A stretch of DNA of 48,839 nt from an uncultured Coriobacteriaceae bacterium (lineage in GTDB: Bacteria > Actinomycetota > Coriobacteriia > Coriobacteriales > QAMH01): the NCBI GenBank assembly GCA_900544245.1, contig UQUH01000008.1:1-48839 (forward strand), read 5' to 3'. The translations under genes and the position numbers were made by a program. The notes beneath the pieces are model-generated. The model was not told the origin of the DNA. It did no database searches and saw only the letters and a list, made by a program, of their open reading frames with translations. Of the stretch, positions 41,720 through 48,839 are shown in pieces. How positions within the stretch are numbered: position 1 is the first letter of the stretch; each line of letters begins with the position of its first letter.

Positions 41720-43816
41720 TCAGCCTCCCAGACTTGCGCCAAAGCGTCCGAGCACGTCTTCGAGCCTGGCGTCGATGTCGTCGGGAACCGGCAGGTACAG
41801 CGACCCATCACCGGTGCCGAGCCCAATGTCGGCAAGGGGGATCCGGGCAATCTCCAGACCATGCTCGTCCAGGAACTCGCCAATCTCGGGTACGCTCTCG
41901 ATGTCGGCCACGAGGGCATCCAAGTCCCTCATACTGATGGCCCCGTACATTTGCGCACCGAGCTTGAGCCTGCCAATCACGTCTGCAGCCGCGCCCCCGC
42001 CACGTTCGAGCACGTATGACGTGTTGACGAGCACGGGCTTGTAGCTATCGAGGTCGGCGGGCTCTATCCCCGCGGTGGCAAGCGCCGTCTCGAACGTGGA
42101 CACCGCGGCATCCGAAAGCGTGGTACCCACGACCGGTATGGCGCCAAGGGTCTTGCGAAAGCCCGACTTCAGCCCCTCGCTGCCATCGACGTACGCCTTG
42201 AGCACGCTGCCCCAGGCGCCAAAGACGGTCTTGACGGGGCCCGACAGCAGGCTCTCTGATGGAACGAGCCCTTGCGCGACATCGGCGATGACATTGCCGG
42301 CATCGTCCGCGGCATCCGGGGCCAGCGTCGCCGCCGACATGGCGATGCGTGCGGGAACAGCCGCCTCGTCATGGAGAAAGGGGACGCCTTGCACGGAGCT
42401 GCCGGGGGCCACGACGACGCAGATGCACCCATAGCGCCCCGGCGGCTGCGGGCCGTATCGCTTGCCGGCCAGCGATCGCGCCGCATCGGAAAGCAGCGAT
42501 CCGATCTCCTCGCGTTCGGCGTCAAGCTCCTGTCTGGCGGCCTGCCCGTCTTCAATGGCCTGAGCATAGTCGCGTGATGCCTCCACGAGCGCAAGGTAGT
42601 GATACTCGAACCCGTTGCTGATGGAGGTCGATGCGCTGGGTACGCGGCCAAGCGTCGTCGCGGAAAACCTGCACGTGGGGCAGCTCTGGCATGCACCCGA
42701 ATCGATGTCGCAGACCGCCGCACTGCCAGAAGGCGAGCCGGCGGCGTATTCCGGGCAGCCGGTCCAGGCGTGCAGCGTACGGGTCTCGCCATTGATGGAC
42801 GTGGGGTATATGCAGTCCGTGTACAACGAGGTTTCCCTGATCTGCGCAGTGTTGCGAGCGAGCTGGACGAGGTGGGGGACTTCAGATCCCGAGGCGCTTG
42901 TCTCGATGCGACCGCTCGAGACCTGGTTGAGCGCGTATGCGTAGAACTGCTTGCGGGCGATTGACTCGCCCACGCGCTCGGGCGATCCCGATGCGTATGC
43001 GCCCGGCTCGCTTGCATACCGTGCCTGGTAGTAGGCGACTGCCCGGTTGAGGGCGACGGAGAAGCTCCAGTTGTCCGGTGACGAGAAGTATGGGTTCTTC
43101 GCGCCGGAGATGCTCGAGAGCTTTGCCGCGCGCTCGAACATGCTCATGCCCTCGTTGCCGCAATCCGCCTGCCAGGCTCGTTTTCGCGCCGCGTCCTCGC
43201 GCTGCTGCGCTTCCTGCTGGGCAACGCTTGCCTGCTGCACGCTCTCCTCTTTCGACTCGATTTCATGTGCCGCCTGCCGTGCCTGCGAGTCGTCGGGAAT
43301 GGATATGTCGATTCCCTCGATGGGCACGGTGATGGCAGCGCCTGCATAGGGGATGCCGCTTGCATCGGCATTTGCCTGGATGACCTGGCCGCTGCGAAGC
43401 GCGCAGAGGGCGGGTAGTGCCTTCTGGGCGGCGTCGAGCCCACGTATGGCGGAGTCGACAAACCGGTCGCGTGTTTCGAAGACCTTCGATCCCACGTGCG
43501 CGATTTCGGCGGCGGCTCCCTGGGCTCCGGGAATGAACGCCGTGACGGCAGAGACGGCATAGACCGTGAGTCCCAGCAGCGACAGGGACAATGCGCTTGC
43601 GTCAACTACCTGACCGGCCGTCACGAATTCGGCGATAACGCCATCGGCTGCGAGGGCCCCGGCGTCGGCGACGTACTGGATCTGTCCCGATCGCGAGCCG
43701 ATTGCGATGCCTCGCGTGCACGCGAGCACAAGCGCCAAGGCCACGAGGACGGCCAATGCGGCTGCAGGGGTGGTAAACCCACCCTCATGGCGCATGAAGG
43801 CTCCGCCCCACTTCAT
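41720..43816 (-). CDS. Large TadG-like protein
   Basis: 698 residues. One N-terminal membrane segment (about 12-35) is followed by a putative pseudopilin/VWA-like TadG N-terminus with SGQIQYVADAGALAADG near 43-59, the Flp-associated ADAGALAA motif. The central part contains Glu/Gln-rich coiled coil (SKEESVQQASVAQQEAQQRE near 190) and Cys-rich segments (CPEYAAG, CDIDSGACQSCPTC near 400). Much longer than most TadE/F genes. The ATG at 43816 overlaps the upstream stop (ATGA), which decides the start. Confidence 0.8.
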   Translation of the reverse strand: MKWGGAFMRHEGGFTTPAAALAVLVALALVLACTRGIAIGSRSGQIQYVADAGALAADGVIAEFVTAGQVVDASALSLSLLGLTVYAVSAVTAFIPGAQGAAAEIAHVGSKVFETRDRFVDSAIRGLDAAQKALPALCALRSGQVIQANADASGIPYAGAAITVPIEGIDISIPDDSQARQAAHEIESKEESVQQASVAQQEAQQREDAARKRAWQADCGNEGMSMFERAAKLSSISGAKNPYFSSPDNWSFSVALNRAVAYYQARYASEPGAYASGSPERVGESIARKQFYAYALNQVSSGRIETSASGSEVPHLVQLARNTAQIRETSLYTDCIYPTSINGETRTLHAWTGCPEYAAGSPSGSAAVCDIDSGACQSCPTCRFSATTLGRVPSASTSISNGFEYHYLALVEASRDYAQAIEDGQAARQELDAEREEIGSLLSDAARSLAGKRYGPQPPGRYGCICVVVAPGSSVQGVPFLHDEAAVPARIAMSAATLAPDAADDAGNVIADVAQGLVPSESLLSGPVKTVFGAWGSVLKAYVDGSEGLKSGFRKTLGAIPVVGTTLSDAAVSTFETALATAGIEPADLDSYKPVLVNTSYVLERGGGAAADVIGRLKLGAQMYGAISMRDLDALVADIESVPEIGEFLDEHGLEIARIPLADIGLGTGDGSLYLPVPDDIDARLEDVLGRFGASLGG

Positions 43817-44283
43817 TTCCATGCTCCAATCCACGATGCGGGCGCATAGTCGCTGCGGGCCCACTCGGGCACTGATGCGCAGCTCGCCTCGACGCGCTGC
43901 TCGATGGCTCCGTTTTCGTCGATGTCGTTCGCGAGGCCCGCGACGATGCCAAAGAGGGGCAGCGGTTCGACATGGTTGACGATGCACATGCTCGCAGCCC
44001 CGCCCTGTTCGCTCGACCAGGTGATGTTCCAGTCTTCGTCCATGTGGAAGACTGCCACCTTGGGTATGGCGTCAAGCCTGCGTTCCACAAACGCCCGCAC
44101 CGACGTCTCGTCACTCGTGTTCGTCGCCAGCAGGCGGCAGCCCTCCGCGGCCGCCGCATTCATGATGCAGCGGTCGTAGAGGAGCAGCGCCGGTTGCAGG
44201 AGCAGGCCAAAGAGGGCAAACAGCACCGGGAGCAGCACGGCCGCCTCGATGGTCGACTGACCCGATTCAGAAGAGAAGCGCAT
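43813..44283 (-). CDS. TadE/F-like pseudopilin
   Basis: 156 residues from the ATG at 44283. SGQSTIEAAVLLPVLFALFG at 7-26 again shows Gly then Glu at +5, a hydrophobic stem, then an extracytoplasmic domain with Cys residues. Overlaps the genes on both sides. Confidence 0.82.
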   Translation of the reverse strand: MRFSSESGQSTIEAAVLLPVLFALFGLLLQPALLLYDRCIMNAAAAEGCRLLATNTSDETSVRAFVERRLDAIPKVAVFHMDEDWNITWSSEQGGAASMCIVNHVEPLPLFGIVAGLANDIDENGAIEQRVEASCASVPEWARSDYAPASWIGAWK

Positions 44284-44467
44284 CGACCACCCCTCCCGCC
44301 GTTGTGAGTGCGTGCGAGGCGCCCGCCTGTACCAGGTCGGTGACGTCGCCATTTGCGACAAAGTGCCACAAGGCCGCGAACGCGCCCATGAGTGCAATGA
44401 GCACGAGCCCCACGAGCAGGTACTCGACCGACGCCTGTCCGGCTTCCCACCTTCTCGTATACCTCAC
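44267..44467 (-). CDS. Short Flp/TadE-like pilus protein
   Basis: 66 residues. AGQASVEYLLVGLVLIALMG has the Gly/Glu (+5) Tyr pattern and a single hydrophobic segment. The short hydrophilic C-terminus fits a minor pilin. ATGA overlap with the Flp gene. Confidence 0.8.
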   Translation of the reverse strand: MRYTRRWEAGQASVEYLLVGLVLIALMGAFAALWHFVANGDVTDLVQAGASHALTTAGGVVDALLF

Positions 44468-44670
44468 AGCCCGTTTACTCCGCTCGAAATGGCCTCCCAG
44501 AGCTCGCTGATCTTGCCCCTGAACGCTGCGATGGCGATCATCGCGATGACGGCCAGCACGCCGACGAGGATGGCGTATTCGGTCGTCCCCTGACCTTCCT
44601 CGCGCAGGCAGTGCAGCCTCGTCGTGGCCCTGACGTATGCACCGATCATCTTGTCCTTGAGTTTTTGCAT
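44464..44670 (-). CDS. flp: Flp-type major pilin
   Basis: 68 residues. EEGQGTTEYAILVGVLAVIA around 24-43 has Gly26, Glu31 (+5) and Tyr32, the Flp EY motif, and the class is cleaved by a TadV-type prepilin peptidase. A short leader and a hydrophobic core follow. No prepilin peptidase is visible in the window. Confidence 0.9.
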   Translation of the reverse strand: MQKLKDKMIGAYVRATTRLHCLREEGQGTTEYAILVGVLAVIAMIAIAAFRGKISELWEAISSGVNGL

Positions 44671-44689
44671 GTCGTCTCCTTACCGTTGG

Positions 44690-45433
44690 TCAAAAGCCTG
44701 TCTGGACAAATTGGAGAAGCACCGGCCCCATGACCAGGATGAGCATGGCGGGCAGGATGCATGTTCCCGTGGGTACGAGCAGCTTGACGGGCGCCTTGGC
44801 TATCCGACGTTCGATGGCGCCGCGCCGCTGCCTGCGAACATCGCATGAGAAGCGAGCGAGCATGTCGGCAAGAGGCGATCCGTAGTGAATGGCCTGAATC
44901 GACGTATCGGCGAAGCGCTTCAGCGCCCTTGATTTCGTGCGCGCGAAGAGCGACTCAAGTGCTTGCTGGCGCGAGGCAAGACCACTGCTCCACTCCAGGC
45001 GCGCGCCTGCAAGCTGGTGCGCCAGCACGTTGTCGAACTTGTCGCAATAGAGGTCCAGCGCGGCGTCGAAGGATAGCCCCGAGCGGATGCCCATGGCGAC
45101 GATGTCTGCCATCACGTCGACCTGCTCATCGCAGGCGCTACGCAGCTCGCGGGCTGCCCGGGCGTCGAGCATGGCGGGGGCCTTGCGGGTAAGCAGGTAG
45201 GCGGTGGGCATGCCTGCGACGAGCATCCAGGGGGTCGTTGCAAACGAGATGACGAGCGCCGCAGCGCAGAACACGAGAAAGCAGAGCGACTTGTCGCGCA
45301 GGATGTCCTCGACGTCGAGTTGCCCGTGCCTTGGTGCCGCGAATGCGAGACGCGTCGTCATCAGGCAAGCGCACCGCCATGCGCACGCGCAGGCAAGGAT
45401 GCAGGCGAGCAGGCGCAATGCAGCTGGAATCAT
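44690..45433 (-). CDS. tadC: TadC-like inner-membrane pilus assembly protein
   Basis: 247 residues. Several hydrophobic segments with GIRSGLSFDAALDLYC near 120-135 and the T2SSF pattern (QAIHYGSPLADMLARFS). Ends with hydrophobic helices. Starts just after the tadB stop. Confidence 0.85.
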   Translation of the reverse strand: MIPAALRLLACILACACAWRCACLMTTRLAFAAPRHGQLDVEDILRDKSLCFLVFCAAALVISFATTPWMLVAGMPTAYLLTRKAPAMLDARAARELRSACDEQVDVMADIVAMGIRSGLSFDAALDLYCDKFDNVLAHQLAGARLEWSSGLASRQQALESLFARTKSRALKRFADTSIQAIHYGSPLADMLARFSCDVRRQRRGAIERRIAKAPVKLLVPTGTCILPAMLILVMGPVLLQFVQTGF

Positions 45434-45434
45434 G

Positions 45435-46211
45435 TCAGACCGCCTCCTCGAGGTCGACCGAGAAGTCGACGGCAAGGGCCCTGCGCACGAGCACGATGCC
45501 CGCCGCCTCAAACAGGAGCGCGAGGACGAAGAGGCACACGCCGAGCGGGGAGCTCAGAAACCCCGTGAGGTATCCGGGCGAGAAGACGGACAGTATCGCC
45601 AACAGCGCAAACGGCATGATGGTCACGATGCGGCTCGAAAGGCGTCCCTGTGCCGTCTTGGTGCGCAAGTCATCCTTGAGCTCGGCAGTCTGCTGGAGCA
45701 GGCCCGCCACGCTTTCGAGTATGTCGGTCAGGCTGCCGCCTGACTGGTGCTGGATCTCCATCGCGACGGCGAGGTAGGCGAACTCGGATCCTCCCGTACG
45801 CTGCCGCAGCTTTTCCAGTGCCTCGTCGAAGCCCTGGCCGGCCTCGAGATCCCACACCGTGCGCTTGAGCTCGCCAGCGAGCGGCTCGCTGCAGTTGTCT
45901 GCGGCATAGCGCAATGCCATGACAAGTGACGATCCACTCTCCAGCGCCGTGCATAGCAGGCGCAGCACCTCGGGCATCCCCTGTTCCAGGGCCTCGACGC
46001 GCTTTCTATGCCGGTATCCGCCAAGCATCCTCGAGATGGGCGTGCTTGCCAGCATCCTGCCGTAAACGCGCTCGAGGGCGCGCCTTCCCGACGAGCGCAG
46101 GATCGATCGGCTGAGGTGGACGTGATCCAAAACCAGAAGACAAGATCGGTACATTCCATAGGCCGTTGTCACGAGTGCCCCAAGCAGGAGGGCTGCACTG
46201 ATTGCACCCAT
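45435..46211 (-). CDS. tadB: TadB-like inner-membrane pilus assembly protein
   Basis: 258 residues from the ATG at 46211, preceded by AGGAGGAGG. The T2SSF domain has ALESGSSLVMALRYAADN near 88-105 and EIQHQSGGSLTDILESVAGL near 150-170. With TadC it forms the membrane platform for CpaF. Its start lies 43 bp inside cpaF. Confidence 0.88.
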   Translation of the reverse strand: MGAISAALLLGALVTTAYGMYRSCLLVLDHVHLSRSILRSSGRRALERVYGRMLASTPISRMLGGYRHRKRVEALEQGMPEVLRLLCTALESGSSLVMALRYAADNCSEPLAGELKRTVWDLEAGQGFDEALEKLRQRTGGSEFAYLAVAMEIQHQSGGSLTDILESVAGLLQQTAELKDDLRTKTAQGRLSSRIVTIMPFALLAILSVFSPGYLTGFLSSPLGVCLFVLALLFEAAGIVLVRRALAVDFSVDLEEAV

Positions 46212-47533
46212 TGCTCCACCTCCTCCTGCGTGGCGATGCCCATGTAGGGAAGGTCGTAAACCCAGGCGGGAACGAGACCCCATTCGTAGTGGCGGTTGCG
46301 CCTGTTCCAGCTGACGATGGGAACAAAGCCCCCTTGGGATGCGCCGCCTTCTTCGGCATCGAGTTCGCGTCTGCCCTCGTTGCGCATGGCGATCTGCGTG
46401 ATGCGTCGCATGCCGCCGGCCAGGCGGTCCTGTTGCACGATGAGATCGAGTGCCGATGCGATCTGCTCTCTAATGATCTGAGTGGGCAGGTCCATGCCGT
46501 AGCGCACCATCATGACAAGACGGGGTATGGCCTCGGCGGGCGAGTTGGCATGCAGCGTCGTCATCGAGCCATCGTGGCCGGTGTTCATGGCCTGGAGCAT
46601 GTCGAGGGCCTCCGCGCCGCGGCATTCGCCCACGATGATGCGGTCGGGACGCATGCGCAGGGCATTCGTGACGAGGTCGCGTATGGTTACGGCGCCACGC
46701 CCCTCGGCATTTGCCAGGCGCGCCTCCAGGCGTATGACATGCGGGTGCTGGTCGAACCTGAGCTCGGCGCTGTCCTCGATCGTTATGATGCGCTCGGCGT
46801 GGGGGATGAGTCGCGAAAGCGCATTGAGAAGGGTTGTCTTGCCCCCACCTGTGCCCCCAGACACGGCGATGTTCTTGCGTGCGCGTACGGCCCAGGCAAG
46901 CAGGCGCTCCATTTCGGGGGAGAGCGCATCCATGTCCACCAGCTCGTCGAGCGTGAAGGATTGGGTTCGAAACTTCCTGATGGTGACTGACGTCCCGTCG
47001 ATCGAAAGGGGCGGGATGACGACGTTGACGCGATGTCCCTCTGGCAGACGCGCGTTTACCAGTGGGCTCTGCTCGTCGACGCGACGTCCCAATGGGGACA
47101 CGATGCGATCGACGACGAGCCGTAGCTGCTCCTCGGAATCGTAGCGCTCCGCGCTACGATAGACGCTGCCCCTGCGTTCGAAGAAGATCGCATCGGGGCC
47201 GTTGACCATTATCTCGGTGATCTCGTCGTCCTTGAGCATCTTTTCGATGGGACCCAGGCCCAGGACCATGTCAAGGGTGTGCTCGACGAGCGCGTCGCGC
47301 TCTTGCCCGGTCATGTGTCCAAAGCCATGCACGCTCAGGAGCTGGTCGATCGTGGCGGCCAGCTCGCGTCGCGCGACCTCGCGCCCCCTGGCGAGCAGCT
47401 GGGCGATGCGCTCGCTCGGGATTTCCCCGTAGAGCAGATCCCGCAGGCGCGCATGCTCCCTTTCGTATCCTGCACCCATTGCATCGGTGGAGTCGGCAAC
47501 CTGGGTCTTCGTTATGTAGTCACCGAGCTTCAT
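46169..47533 (-). CDS. cpaF: CpaF/TadA-type secretion ATPase
   Basis: 454 residues. Walker A SGGTGGGKTT at 225-234, the Asp box ITIEDSAELRFDQ near 252-264, Walker B RIIVGECRGAEA near 297 and the His box TTLHANSPAEAIPRL near 327 are intact. It powers Flp pilus assembly and possibly retraction. The ATG at 47533 overlaps the cpaE stop (ATGA). Confidence 0.94.
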   Translation of the reverse strand: MKLGDYITKTQVADSTDAMGAGYEREHARLRDLLYGEIPSERIAQLLARGREVARRELAATIDQLLSVHGFGHMTGQERDALVEHTLDMVLGLGPIEKMLKDDEITEIMVNGPDAIFFERRGSVYRSAERYDSEEQLRLVVDRIVSPLGRRVDEQSPLVNARLPEGHRVNVVIPPLSIDGTSVTIRKFRTQSFTLDELVDMDALSPEMERLLAWAVRARKNIAVSGGTGGGKTTLLNALSRLIPHAERIITIEDSAELRFDQHPHVIRLEARLANAEGRGAVTIRDLVTNALRMRPDRIIVGECRGAEALDMLQAMNTGHDGSMTTLHANSPAEAIPRLVMMVRYGMDLPTQIIREQIASALDLIVQQDRLAGGMRRITQIAMRNEGRRELDAEEGGASQGGFVPIVSWNRRNRHYEWGLVPAWVYDLPYMGIATQEEVEQWVQSVQPSCLGHS

Positions 47534-48318
47534 GAGAAGAGCCTCCGTCTTTTTTGCGGCGTGGGGGCAAACTCGATGCCGATGCGCGGGAGCAGGCAGC
47601 TCAGCATCCTCTGGATATCCGGTATGGGGGCGGCCTCGCCCTCGACGAGCTCCTCGATGCGGCCGGCTTCCACCAGTGCCCCGACGCCGCCCTTGCCATC
47701 GGCAAGGGCGAAGAGCTCGTCTGCGTCAAGGGAGACGCGTGCATGCTCGAACTCGCTTCTGGGCAAGTTCGAGGACCGGTTGAGCACGTAGGCGATGCGC
47801 GCTGTGGGAATGCCGATCCTCTGGCAGAGCTCGCCTGCCTTGATCGCCCCGTAGACCGACGAGCGCCGATGGTCCATCAGGATGATCACGAGGTCGGATG
47901 ACACGAGGAGTGCCCCGGTGAGACCCGACCAGTACTGGCCGGTATCCGCAATGACGAGGTCGTAGCGATTGCGCACGTGATCCATGAGTTCGACCACGGC
48001 ATCGGCGACCTCCTCTGCCACCTCGGGCAACACGGGTGCCTTGAAAAGGTCGAGTTTGGCCGAGATGGGGACGGGGTTGCATGCGGTGCCTTGCGCCAGG
48101 TTGGAAAGCGCGACGTCGAGCCCCAGCCAATAGCCCATGTCCCCAAACTGCAGGTCGCCTTCGAGAATCGCCGTCCTGATCGACTGGCGTGCCACGAGAT
48201 GCCCTGCGAGAAGCGCCAGCGTGCTCTTGCCCGTGCCCCCGCTTGCCGACACCAGGGTGACGAGTGGCGCCTGGTTGCACGTGGCCGAATACGCCCGCTT
48301 GTCCACGGTGCCCATCAT
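47530..48318 (-). CDS. CpaE/TadZ-like MinD-family ATPase
   Basis: 262 residues. The deviant Walker A SASGGTGKSTLALLAGH near 24-40 and ILEGDLQFGDMGYWL near 52-66 put it in the MinD/CpaE group. It lacks the N-terminal receiver-like domain of longer CpaE proteins. It localises the pilus machinery. Confidence 0.88.
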   Translation of the reverse strand: MMGTVDKRAYSATCNQAPLVTLVSASGGTGKSTLALLAGHLVARQSIRTAILEGDLQFGDMGYWLGLDVALSNLAQGTACNPVPISAKLDLFKAPVLPEVAEEVADAVVELMDHVRNRYDLVIADTGQYWSGLTGALLVSSDLVIILMDHRRSSVYGAIKAGELCQRIGIPTARIAYVLNRSSNLPRSEFEHARVSLDADELFALADGKGGVGALVEAGRIEELVEGEAAPIPDIQRMLSCLLPRIGIEFAPTPQKRRRLFS

Positions 48319-48839
48319 CTAGCTCACCTGATTTGCGGCGCTGTTGCCGGGCAAGACGAAGTGGATGGTCCCACGCGCCGAGGCGGATATGAGCTCGCTC
48401 ACGCTCGAGGGCGTCACGGCGAGCGTCACCCACGAGATCTGCTTGTCTCCCGCATCGTCGGGCGTGCTCGTCTCGAGCACGAGTATGCGCTCGCCGATCA
48501 TCGTGATTTCGCCCGATGCAGCTTCGACGTAGACGTCGACGACCGAGCCCGCCCGTATGGCGCCTCCCACGGCAAGCACGTCATCGGAGGCAACGCTTGC
48601 GGCGGCAAGCCCGTCGGGTACCGTGATCCTGGATGATCCGTCACCCACGCGCTCGAGCAAGATGGGCTCGTTCACGCGAATCTCGCTCTGGGCGACGAGC
48701 CCTTCGAGATAGTCTCGAACCTTTCCGAAGCGCTCGAAGTAGCGGTCACGCAGCGCAGACGCCTCGGGGACCGCAATACCGAGCTGCGCCGCCAGGCCGT
48801 AGGAGGAAAGACCGTAGGCCAGGCCGTAGGAGGTGGCCT
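48319..48839 (-). CDS. Open frame joining RcpC/CpaB-like C-terminal part to a PolA-like segment (chimeric)
   Basis: The frame is open from the window edge to the stop at 48319. The downstream 125 or so residues (SEIRVNEPILLERV onward; AVGGAIRAGSVVDVYV, ISWVTLAVTPSSVSELIS) look like the SAF/RcpC region of CpaB, in its normal place before cpaE. The upstream 45-50 residues are DNA polymerase I, not CpaB. The expected N-terminal membrane segment is missing. Either the assembly joins two loci near 48690, or a rearrangement has truncated rcpC. A GTG at 48675 could restart translation but has no convincing ribosome binding site. Confidence 0.6.
   Translation of the reverse strand, partial: ATSYGLAYGLSSYGLAAQLGIAVPEASALRDRYFERFGKVRDYLEGLVAQSEIRVNEPILLERVGDGSSRITVPDGLAAASVASDDVLAVGGAIRAGSVVDVYVEAASGEITMIGERILVLETSTPDDAGDKQISWVTLAVTPSSVSELISASARGTIHFVLPGNSAANQVS
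48691..48839 (-). pseudogene. polA: DNA polymerase I (PolA) motif-B fragment
   Basis: Translated on the minus strand the segment reads ATSYGLAYGLSSYGLAAQLG, then an EA...YFERFGKVRDYLEGLV run. This is the PolA fingers motif B and the following helices (compare actinobacterial SYGLAYGLSAYGL). The expected continuation toward the GRRR segment is absent; the frame switches to a CpaB-like sequence. Confidence 0.75.

Noticed and set aside
43817..43987. A 57-codon upstream extension of the TadG-like gene
   Set aside because: Arg/His-rich shadow of the upstream pseudopilin; the coupled ATGA start at 43816 is preferred.
1..48839. CRISPR arrays, tRNA, rRNA, insertion sequences, integrases or phage genes
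   Set aside because: No regularly spaced repeats, no RNA gene signatures and no transposase or integrase motif were seen on either strand.

Overview
The window looks like a stretch of an anaerobic, high-GC actinobacterial chromosome. The best guess is a Coriobacteriia/Eggerthellaceae-type gut bacterium. This is inferred from gene content: bis-MGD molybdenum enzymes of the transhydroxylase/catechol dehydroxylase type, FixABCX with CaiABC homologues, LysR/LuxR regulators beside transporters, a Tad pilus locus and actinobacterial codon use. No rRNA or tRNA is visible, so taxonomy stays inferential. Both ends cut through genes.

Left third (1-18.9 kb): an accessory anaerobic-respiration island. 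A minus-strand molybdoenzyme operon (4166 to beyond 1) encodes a 762-residue bis-MGD oxidoreductase, a dicluster ferredoxin, a small zinc-ribbon protein and the first 378 residues of a pyrogallol transhydroxylase-like catalytic subunit. Divergent from it are a LysR regulator, an MFS transporter and a DASS/SLC13 carboxylate transporter. A 17-bp perfect hairpin (8433-8472) separates these from a nine-gene minus-strand operon (17669-8501). That operon carries homologues of CaiA, FixA, FixB, CaiB, CaiC, FixC and FixX, plus a hotdog-fold protein and a phytoene-desaturase-like flavoprotein, and its own divergent LysR. It looks complete for activating a carboxylic acid to its CoA ester and reducing (or oxidising) it with ETF-type electron transfer. 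No CaiD hydratase or CaiT betaine carrier is present, so the substrate is probably not carnitine.

Middle (19-34.5 kb): a MOSC-domain protein, cysteine synthase, an SLC13 permease, a DUF5714 protein, a SsuABC/TauABC-like ABC importer, purB, a TSCPD protein, a Tat lipoprotein, a two-component system, purC, two small membrane proteins and an amidohydrolase. An intergenic region with two strong palindromic elements follows.

Right third (34.6-48.8 kb): a module with a DUF169 protein, a LuxR regulator, a C45-type N-terminal-nucleophile acyltransferase/hydrolase and two tandem MFS transporters that share a 327-bp identical block (recent gene conversion). After these come a candidate toxin-antitoxin pair and a Tad-type pilus operon: RcpC/CpaB-like fragment, CpaE/TadZ, CpaF/TadA, TadB, TadC, Flp, three TadE/F-like pseudopilins, a large TadG-like protein and DUF192. 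At the extreme right edge the RcpC-like reading frame runs in frame into sequence that encodes DNA polymerase I motif B. This is either a chimeric assembly join or a genuine and very unusual fusion.
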